From Candidatus Colimorpha enterica (GTDB lineage: Bacteria > Bacillota > Clostridia > Oscillospirales > CAG-272), in the NCBI GenBank assembly GCA_018065475.1, contig JAGHTD010000087.1, positions 1 through 6,744 of the forward strand: DNA of 6,744 nt. Direction: 5' to 3'. This document shows, piece by piece, positions 1-4,606 of the stretch; positions within the stretch are counted from its first letter, which is position 1, and each line of letters opens with the position of its first letter. The position numbers were made by a program, and so were the translations under genes. The notes under the pieces are model-generated. The model had not been told where the DNA came from. It did no database searches and was given only the letters and a program-made list of their open reading frames with translations.

Positions 1-86
1 AAACTTTTTAAAGTTTTTTTATTTTCTATTGACTTCCGCCCCTTCGGAATCCCTTTTGGAACCCCTCTCTTTGCGACAGCTTGCAT
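1..86 (-). other. Presumed 5' leader of a leftward transcript leaving the window
   Basis: This stretch lies downstream, on the minus strand, of the perfect leftward promoter, so it should be transcribed to the left starting near position 80. I see no start codon with a ribosome binding site in it. Read on the minus strand it holds three loosely repeated purine-rich units (AGGGGTTCC, AGGGATTCC, AGGGGCGGA) between about 68 and 34. It also has a small inverted repeat TTCCG/CGGAA (34-38 with 45-49). At the edge is an AT-only inverted repeat, AAACTTT/AAAGTTT (1-7 with 10-16). The last 27 bases closely resemble the A-tract block upstream of the same promoter, which suggests a second tandem promoter just outside the window. 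What it transcribes (rRNA, tRNA or a highly expressed gene) cannot be seen. Confidence 0.4.
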
Positions 87-115
87 ATTATAGCACTTTC
101 AGATCTTGTTGTCAA
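87..115 (-). promoter_or_regulatory. Leftward sigma-A promoter, perfect consensus
   Basis: On the minus strand the -35 box is TTGACA (110-115) and the -10 box is TATAAT (87-92), separated by exactly 17 bp (93-109). A TG one base before the -10 gives an extended -10 element. Transcription should start near position 80 and run leftward. The DNA upstream of the -35 (about 120-150) is made of A tracts on the minus strand, like an UP element. Such a complete consensus is typical of stable-RNA or very strong housekeeping promoters. The matches are directly visible; the identity of the transcript is not. Confidence 0.85.
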
Positions 116-119
116 GGGG

Positions 120-150
120 TAAATGCAAACTTTTTTAATTTTTTTATTGA
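120..150. promoter_or_regulatory. A/T-tract UP-like element between divergent promoters
   Basis: This run of T and A tracts lies directly upstream of the leftward -35 box and abuts the -35 box of the rightward promoter. In position and composition it fits an UP element for the alpha subunit of RNA polymerase. Read on the minus strand it is nearly the same as the block at 1-27 (AATAAAAAAA followed by TTAAAAAAGTTT versus CTTTAAAAAGTTT). Function is inferred from position and composition only. Confidence 0.45.
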
Positions 151-175
151 TTTATTTTCCGCGATGATTTATAAT
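147..175 (+). promoter_or_regulatory. Sigma-A promoter of the hydrolase-CYTH gene
   Basis: The -35 box TTGATT (147-152) and the -10 box TATAAT (170-175) are separated by 17 bp. Transcription would start near 182, giving a leader of only about 25 nt before the GTG at 207, too short for a riboswitch. It lies back to back with the leftward promoter, and the two -35 boxes are 31 bp apart, so the two polymerases could interfere or share the A/T tract between them. Confidence 0.75.
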
Positions 176-191
176 AGTATCATCAAATCGG

Positions 192-200
192 AAGGCGGTG
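192..200 (+). promoter_or_regulatory. Ribosome binding site deciding the GTG start at 207
   Basis: The sequence AAGGCGGTG matches the Shine-Dalgarno consensus AAGGAGGTG at eight of nine positions and lies 6 nt before the GTG at 207. The in-frame GTG at 198 is inside this site and would have no usable spacing, so 207 is the better start. Confidence 0.65.
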
Positions 201-206
201 CTCACC

Positions 207-1514
207 GTGTCATTTACTTACAGAAAGAAAACCGAAACGATAACCTGCAAGGGCAGAAGTATTCCTCTGCTTATCATCTCTCCGACGGACAAAATCGAAA
301 ACCGCTCCGGCGTACTGTGGATCCACGGAGGCGGATACGTCACCGGAATGAAGGAGATGGCACTTTTCTCCCGCGCGATGTATTTCGTGAAGCGGGGCTG
401 CACCGTCGTTTCGCCCGACTACACCCTCGCCGGCAAGGCGCCATATCCCGCCGCGCTTGAAGACTGCTATGCCGCCCTCATGTGGATGAGGAAGAACGCG
501 CCCGATCTCGGTTTCTCTCCCGACAGAATCATCGTCGGGGGTGAAAGCGCGGGAGGCGGGCTCTGCGCCGCCCTCTGTATGTACGCACGTGATAGAAAGG
601 AAGTCAACGTCTGTTATCAGTTCCCGCTCTATCCGATGCTCGACTGCAACGACACTCCCTCGTCGAGGAACAATCACGGGAAGATCTGGAATACGAAAAG
701 AAACCGGAACGCGTGGAAAAAGTATCTGTCGGGGCTGACCGAGGTGACACCCTACGCTTCGCCTTCCCGTCAGACCGATTATTCGTTTCTCCCGCCGATG
801 TACTCCTTTGTCGGAACGGGTGAGCCGTTCTTCTGTGAGACTATCCAATATATGAAGGATCTCCGCAGGGCGGGCGTCAAAGCCGAGGTCGATATTTACG
901 ACACCGATTTCCATTCGTTTGACCTTCTGAAGCCGCTTGAAATGCTGTCGAAGGAGGCGACAAAAAAGTTTGAGGCCAAAGCCGACGAGGCGATGCTCTG
1001 CTCCGCCCCCAACCCTCCGCTTGAGATCGAGCGCAAGTTCCTTATCTTCTACCCCGACGTCGAAAAGCTGACATCCGTTCCCGGAGCCGAAAAGCTCGAT
1101 GTTTCCCAGACTTACCTGGTAAACCGCGGAAACGGGAGCGAGAGGATAAGAAAGACCGTGACCTCCGGTGGAACGGTTTATACTCATACAATAAAAAAGA
1201 GGATAAGCGCCGAGAAACGTATCGAAGATGAAGAAACGGTCTCCCCGGAGGAATACGAAGATCTGAAAGTCCTCGCCGATCCCGGCAGGCACGAGATCGT
1301 CAAGACCCGATACCGTATCCCCTGCGGCGATCACATCGCCGAGATCGACGTCTATCCCTTCTGGAACGATCGGGCGACCGCCGAGGTCGAGCTTCTCTAT
1401 TCGGGAGAGGATTTCACCCTCCCCGACTGCGTGACGGTGATAAGGGACGTCACCGACGATCCACGTTACCTCAATTCGTCGCTTGCGGTGTCGCTCGGCG
1501 CGTTTGAGCTGTAA
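207..1514 (+). CDS. Alpha/beta hydrolase (HSL type) fused to a CYTH domain
   Basis: This 435-residue cytosolic protein has no signal peptide or membrane segment. Residues about 1-250 form a hormone-sensitive-lipase-family esterase/lipase domain: the oxyanion-hole motif HGGGY (40-44), the nucleophile elbow GESAGGG with Ser114, and the catalytic His236 in a DFHSFD context. The acid position, usually Asp in a DPL-type motif, appears as Glu206 (GTGEPF). Residues about 272-430 form a CYTH domain: ExExK at Glu273, Glu275 and Lys277, the basic strand RIRK (313-316), IKKR (about 329-332), KTRY (366-369), EID (379-381) and EVE (393-395), ending in the usual RYLNSSLA-like segment. CYTH proteins bind or hydrolyse triphosphates with divalent metal; HSL-family enzymes hydrolyse acyl esters. 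Both domains look full length and intact. The substrate of either is unknown, and the pairing is unusual. It is probably a single-gene unit: own promoter upstream, terminator-like hairpin after the stop. An alternative GTG at 198 would add three residues. Confidence 0.85.
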   Translation: MSFTYRKKTETITCKGRSIPLLIISPTDKIENRSGVLWIHGGGYVTGMKEMALFSRAMYFVKRGCTVVSPDYTLAGKAPYPAALEDCYAALMWMRKNAPDLGFSPDRIIVGGESAGGGLCAALCMYARDRKEVNVCYQFPLYPMLDCNDTPSSRNNHGKIWNTKRNRNAWKKYLSGLTEVTPYASPSRQTDYSFLPPMYSFVGTGEPFFCETIQYMKDLRRAGVKAEVDIYDTDFHSFDLLKPLEMLSKEATKKFEAKADEAMLCSAPNPPLEIERKFLIFYPDVEKLTSVPGAEKLDVSQTYLVNRGNGSERIRKTVTSGGTVYTHTIKKRISAEKRIEDEETVSPEEYEDLKVLADPGRHEIVKTRYRIPCGDHIAEIDVYPFWNDRATAEVELLYSGEDFTLPDCVTVIRDVTDDPRYLNSSLAVSLGAFEL

Positions 1515-1527
1515 TATATATAAATGA

Positions 1528-1562
1528 AGGAACCGTCTTTCACGGTCCTATTGCGTTTTTTT
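1528..1562 (+). terminator. Probable rho-independent terminator after the hydrolase-CYTH gene
   Basis: Thirteen bases after the stop codon, AGGAACCGT (1528-1536) pairs with ACGGTCCT (1542-1549), with one bulged A and a five-base loop. A run of seven T follows at 1556-1562, and another T run comes a few bases later. Six bases separate the stem from the first T run, so termination may be moderate rather than strong. Confidence 0.6.
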
Positions 1563-1591
1563 CGTTTTTGAGTTTGCAAATACCGCTTGAT

Positions 1592-1630
1592 TGCCCGGAA
1601 TTGTAATGTTTATCATTGCTATTTCGGGCA
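1592..1630. promoter_or_regulatory. Long intergenic hairpin upstream of the operon promoter
   Basis: The arms at 1592-1608 and 1614-1630 can pair over 17 positions with a five-base loop (TTTAT). One position is mismatched (T-T), two are G-T wobbles if read as RNA, and the outer six pairs are the GC-rich TGCCCG/CGGGCA. No clean T run follows on either strand, so it is a poor terminator. It lies 25 bp upstream of the -35 box at 1656, a position suited to an operator for a dimeric regulator. It could also be a backup terminator for the preceding gene. The inverted repeat is seen directly; its role is inferred. Confidence 0.45.
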
Positions 1631-1655
1631 TTATTATATATTCATATAATAAACC

Positions 1656-1684
1656 TTGACAGAAATATGCAAAAGTGGTAAAAT
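1656..1684 (+). promoter_or_regulatory. Sigma-A promoter of the redox/aldolase operon
   Basis: The perfect -35 box TTGACA (1656-1661) and the -10 box TAAAAT (1679-1684) are 17 bp apart. The expected start is near 1691, leaving a leader of about 31 nt that holds the ribosome binding site and has no room for a riboswitch or attenuator. Regulation, if any, would therefore act at the promoter, for example through the inverted repeat at 1592-1630. Confidence 0.8.
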
Positions 1685-1721
1685 TATAGTGATAAAAAAT
1701 GTTTCAGTGAGGTGAAAAACA

Positions 1722-2483
1722 ATGGTTTTCATTCCCGGACTTGTGTCCATTTCATTCCGTCCGATCAGCACGGACAATCTCATCGCTCAGATGAAGGCAA
1801 ACGGCCTCAAGGCAGTTGAATGGGGTTCCGACGTTCACGTTCCCTTCGGCAACCTCGAAGCAGCCGAAAAGGTCAAGAAGGCGACCGAAGAAGCAGGCAT
1901 CCTTATGCCCGAATACGGCTCCTACTACGAGATCGGCGTATCGGACAAGAACGATATTGACGGTATCGTCGCTTCCGCACGTGTTCTCGGCGCAAAGGTC
2001 ATCCGCCTCTGGGCTTCCAACAAGTGCCGCTACGAGATGACGGACGAGTATTACGCATTCTGCGTCGAAGACGCAAAGCGTATCTGCGCAAAATATCCCG
2101 ACATGATGTTCTGCCTCGAAAATCACGTCCACTCCATCACCGACGAGTACCGCGAGGCGCTCAAGTTCCTCGTTGACGTCGGTATGCCCAACTTCCGTAT
2201 GTTCTGGCAGCCCAATCAAAACAGAAGCTACGAGGACAACTGTGCGGCTCTGAAGGCGCTCCTTCCCTTCGTTTACAGCGTCCACGTCTTCTCCTGGGAG
2301 ACCGTCAACGGCAAGCTCGAGAGATACCCTCTCGCTCATTTCAGAGACCGTTGGCTCGGTTATCTTGACATCCTCAAGGACTCCGACAAGGAAAACATCT
2401 TCCTTATGCTCGAGTTCATGCACGACGACAAGATCGAAACGCTCCCCGAAACAGCCGCAGAGCTTCTCAGCTGGCTGAAATAA
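1722..2483 (+). CDS. Sugar phosphate isomerase/epimerase-like TIM-barrel protein
   Basis: This 253-residue protein belongs to the xylose-isomerase-like / AP-endonuclease-2 TIM-barrel superfamily, which includes IolE-type dehydratases, epimerases and isomerases of sugars and cyclitols. Visible landmarks are the early strand GLKAVEWGSDVHVP (28-41), the strand VIRLWAS (93-99), FCLENH (130-135) with the probable metal ligand Glu133, the segment FWQPNQ (161-166), VHVFSW (187-192) with His188, and LMLEF (228-232) with Glu231. These fit the usual Glu/Asp/His/Glu divalent-metal site, except that Gln163 stands where many members have Asp. Length is at the short end for the family but complete. The start is secure: TGAGGTG ends 7 nt before the ATG. 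It is the first gene of the operon, 16 nt ahead of the flavin oxidoreductase. It may be an isomerase, epimerase or dehydratase; the sequence alone cannot decide, and the substrate is unknown. Confidence 0.85.
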   Translation: MVFIPGLVSISFRPISTDNLIAQMKANGLKAVEWGSDVHVPFGNLEAAEKVKKATEEAGILMPEYGSYYEIGVSDKNDIDGIVASARVLGAKVIRLWASNKCRYEMTDEYYAFCVEDAKRICAKYPDMMFCLENHVHSITDEYREALKFLVDVGMPNFRMFWQPNQNRSYEDNCAALKALLPFVYSVHVFSWETVNGKLERYPLAHFRDRWLGYLDILKDSDKENIFLMLEFMHDDKIETLPETAAELLSWLK

Positions 2484-2486
2484 CAA

Positions 2487-2492
2487 GTGAGG
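2487..2492 (+). promoter_or_regulatory. Ribosome binding site deciding the GTG start at 2500
   Basis: GTGAGG ends 7 nt before the GTG at 2500. The later in-frame ATG at 2518 has no purine-rich site at a suitable distance, so the GTG is preferred and adds six residues. Confidence 0.6.
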
Positions 2493-2499
2493 AAAAACA

Positions 2500-3825
2500 G
2501 TGAGAAAAACAGTTTATATGAAGACCGAGGATTTTCTCGCTCAGAACGAGGAACTCGGAACCGCGCTTCCCTATTCGGAGGACACGTCAGTCCTTGCAAA
2601 CAAGGTCGAAGTAGCCGGTAAAATATTCCCCAACCGTCTCGCCTGCCAGGCAATGGAGGGCTGTGACGGAACAAGAGACGGCCGTCCCGACGAGCTTACA
2701 AAGAGAAGATACAGACGTTTCGCCGAAGGCGGAGCGGGTATCATCTGGTTCGAGGCCACAGCGGTAATGAACGAAGGCAGGGCAAACCCCCGCCAGCTCT
2801 ACATCACCGAGGACACCCTCGACGCCTTCAAAGCAGAGGTCGAGGACATCAAGGAGACCGCGATGAAGATCAACGGCTACGAGCCGAAGATCTTTATGCA
2901 GGCGACGCACTCCGGCAGATACAGCAAGCCGACAGGCACGCCCGATCCCCTCATCGCCTACAACAACCCGATCTTTGAGGGTGACAAGCCGATCCCGTCG
3001 GATCACATCGTCAGTGACGAATATCTCGACAGAGTAGGCGAGGCACTCGTAAACGGCGCGGTCCTTGCCGAAAAGGCGGGCTTCGACGGCGTTGACATCA
3101 AGTGCTGCCACAGATACCTGAACAGTGAGCTTCTCTCCGCTTACAACCGCGAAGGACGTTACGGCGGATCTCTTGAAAACCGCACCCGTCTCCTCCGTGA
3201 GTCGGTACAGGGCGCTATTCAGAGCACCGGTGACGACTTCCTCGTCTCCTCCCGTCTCAACGTTTACGACGGATTCAAGTACCCCTACGGCTTCGGCGTT
3301 CCGACCGACGGCTCGCTCGATTTCGATCCGACCGAACCCGCGTGGCTCATTCAGCAGCTCTACAACTACGGCGTCCGCATCCTCAACGTGACGATGGGCA
3401 ACCCGTATTTCAACCCGCACGTCAACCGTCCCTTCGCGATGGGCGGCTACGAGGCGCCCGAGCATCCTCTTGAGGGTGTTAAGAGAGTCCTCTGCGGAAC
3501 GGCGGAGCTCAAGAAGAACGTCCCCGACATGAAGATCATCTGCTCCGCGGTCAGCTTCCTCGGAGTTGCCGCTCCCCACGTCGTTTCCGCTTTCATCAAG
3601 GACGGCGGATTTGACTTCGCGGGCTTCGGACGCACGATCTTCGCATATCCCGACTTTGCCCGCGACATCATCGGCAAGGGCGAGATGGACAAGAACAAAT
3701 GCTGCATCTGCTGCTCCAAGTGCACGCAGATCATGCGTGCAGGCGGAACTCCCGGCTGCGTGATCAGAGATACCGACACCTATCTCCCGATCTTCAATCA
3801 GTACTGCGGTGCCAAGAAACAGTAA
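2500..3825 (+). CDS. Old Yellow Enzyme-family FMN oxidoreductase with [4Fe-4S] motif
   Basis: This 441-residue protein is an NADH:flavin oxidoreductase of the Old Yellow Enzyme / 2,4-dienoyl-CoA reductase group; such enzymes reduce, or run in reverse to form, C=C bonds next to a carbonyl. The FMN TIM barrel spans about residues 28-395: PNRL (44-47), AMEGCDG (51-57), THSGR (136-140), the active-site strand DIKCCHRYL (199-207) with His204 and Tyr206, YGGSLENR (221-228), and the FMN-phosphate segment GFGRT (375-379). A complete iron-sulfur motif follows: Cys401-x2-Cys404-x3-Cys408-x11-Cys420. The chain ends about 20 residues later, so the C-terminal FAD/NAD(P)H half of 2,4-dienoyl-CoA reductase and of BaiCD/BaiH is absent and another electron donor must serve it. 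Lys201 replaces the first His of the HxxH pair seen in many relatives. It is the second operon gene, 23 nt before the dehydrogenase. The family is certain; the substrate is unknown. Confidence 0.88.
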   Translation: MRKTVYMKTEDFLAQNEELGTALPYSEDTSVLANKVEVAGKIFPNRLACQAMEGCDGTRDGRPDELTKRRYRRFAEGGAGIIWFEATAVMNEGRANPRQLYITEDTLDAFKAEVEDIKETAMKINGYEPKIFMQATHSGRYSKPTGTPDPLIAYNNPIFEGDKPIPSDHIVSDEYLDRVGEALVNGAVLAEKAGFDGVDIKCCHRYLNSELLSAYNREGRYGGSLENRTRLLRESVQGAIQSTGDDFLVSSRLNVYDGFKYPYGFGVPTDGSLDFDPTEPAWLIQQLYNYGVRILNVTMGNPYFNPHVNRPFAMGGYEAPEHPLEGVKRVLCGTAELKKNVPDMKIICSAVSFLGVAAPHVVSAFIKDGGFDFAGFGRTIFAYPDFARDIIGKGEMDKNKCCICCSKCTQIMRAGGTPGCVIRDTDTYLPIFNQYCGAKKQ

Positions 3826-3848
3826 TTCTTTTTGGAGGAATAAATATA

Positions 3849-4589
3849 ATGAGCAAACTTGCACTTATCACCGGCGTTGCCGGCGGAATCGGTTACGCAA
3901 CCGCAAAGAAATTTCTTGAGAACGGCTATTCCGTTTACGGTATGGACGTCGTTCCCGAGATGATCCGTCCCCTCGAAGGCGATTTCAACTACATCCAGGG
4001 CGACCTCAGCAAGGCAGAAGGCCGTAAGGCATTCGTCGAGGCAGCTATGGCTAAATACGGCAGGATCGACGTTCTCGTCAATGTCGCAGGCGTCGCTCCC
4101 AGAGTAAGAGCCGACATCCTCGAAATGACAGAGGAAAGCTACGACTTCGTAATGAACATCAACACCAAGGGCACGATGTTCCTCACCCAGCTCGTCGCAA
4201 ACTATATGAAGAACAACGAAGGCGAGCAGAAGGGCGCGATCGTCAACATCTCCTCCATGTCCGCTTACACCACCTCCACGTCGAGAGGTGAGTACTGCAT
4301 TTCCAAGGCAGGCGTTTCGATGGTAACGAAGCTCTTCGCAGACCGTCTTGCAGAGTACAACATCCCCGTAAACGAGATCCGTCCCGGCATCATCGCAACC
4401 GGTATGACCTCCACCGTCAAGGCAAAGTACGACAACCTCATCTTCAACGAGGGTATCCTTCCCATCAAGAGATGGGGCCAGCCCGAGGATATCGCAGCCG
4501 CAGTCCTCGCACTCTCCAACGGTTCTCTCCCCTACGTCACCGGTCAGTCCATCGACGTTGACGGCGGATTCCACATCCAGAGACTCTGA
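3849..4589 (+). CDS. Short-chain dehydrogenase/reductase (SDR, classical)
   Basis: This 246-residue NAD(P)-dependent oxidoreductase has the usual length of classical SDRs. It shows the cofactor motif TGVAGGIG (8-15), NVAG (78-81), the structural Asn105, catalytic Ser136, and YCISK with Tyr149 and Lys153. The C-terminal end VTGQSIDVDGGF (230-241) is typical of FabG-like and KduD-like sugar dehydrogenases. Asp33 at the end of the second strand favours NAD(H) over NADP(H). The start is fixed by TTTGGAGGAA (3831-3840), 8 nt before the ATG. The reading frame is open upstream to 3699, but that extension overlaps the preceding gene and has no support. A fatty-acid FabG role is unlikely given the neighbours. 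Oxidation of a hydroxyl of the pathway substrate to a ketone, or the reverse, fits the operon. The specific substrate is not visible. Confidence 0.9.
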   Translation: MSKLALITGVAGGIGYATAKKFLENGYSVYGMDVVPEMIRPLEGDFNYIQGDLSKAEGRKAFVEAAMAKYGRIDVLVNVAGVAPRVRADILEMTEESYDFVMNINTKGTMFLTQLVANYMKNNEGEQKGAIVNISSMSAYTTSTSRGEYCISKAGVSMVTKLFADRLAEYNIPVNEIRPGIIATGMTSTVKAKYDNLIFNEGILPIKRWGQPEDIAAAVLALSNGSLPYVTGQSIDVDGGFHIQRL

Positions 4590-4606
4590 TAATATAAGGA
4601 AGCAAG

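Noticed and set aside
1..27. AT-rich inverted repeat plus T run as a terminator of a gene to the left
   Set aside because: The stem has only one G-C pair at each end of A/T pairing and would be too weak. The block is better explained as a repeat of the A-tract element upstream of the leftward promoter.
198..206. GTG at 198 as the start of the hydrolase
   Set aside because: It overlaps the Shine-Dalgarno sequence 192-200, which is correctly spaced for GTG 207.
29..460. Plus-strand open frame beginning with TTG at 29
   Set aside because: It crosses both promoters and overlaps the hydrolase in another frame. Its second half is Arg-rich shadow sequence.
210..1334. Long open frame on the minus strand opposite the hydrolase-CYTH gene
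   Set aside because: It has no family motifs and no ribosome binding site. It results from the C-ending codon bias of the true gene, which uses few TTA, CTA and TCA codons.
1515..1721. Riboswitch or small RNA in the intergenic region
   Set aside because: The promoter at 1656-1684 leaves only about 31 nt of leader, and the upstream hairpin lies outside the predicted transcript.
1752..2486. Minus-strand open frame opposite the TIM-barrel gene
   Set aside because: No motifs and no start signal; a codon-bias shadow.
3699..3848. N-terminal extension of the dehydrogenase frame
   Set aside because: It overlaps the end of the flavin oxidoreductase and lacks a ribosome binding site; ATG 3849 has an excellent one, and the SDR motif then falls at the normal residue 8.
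2587..3864. Minus-strand open frame of 425 codons opposite the flavin oxidoreductase
   Set aside because: The opposite strand encodes clear Old Yellow Enzyme motifs; the antisense product is low-complexity and Val/Glu/Asp-rich, as expected of a shadow frame.
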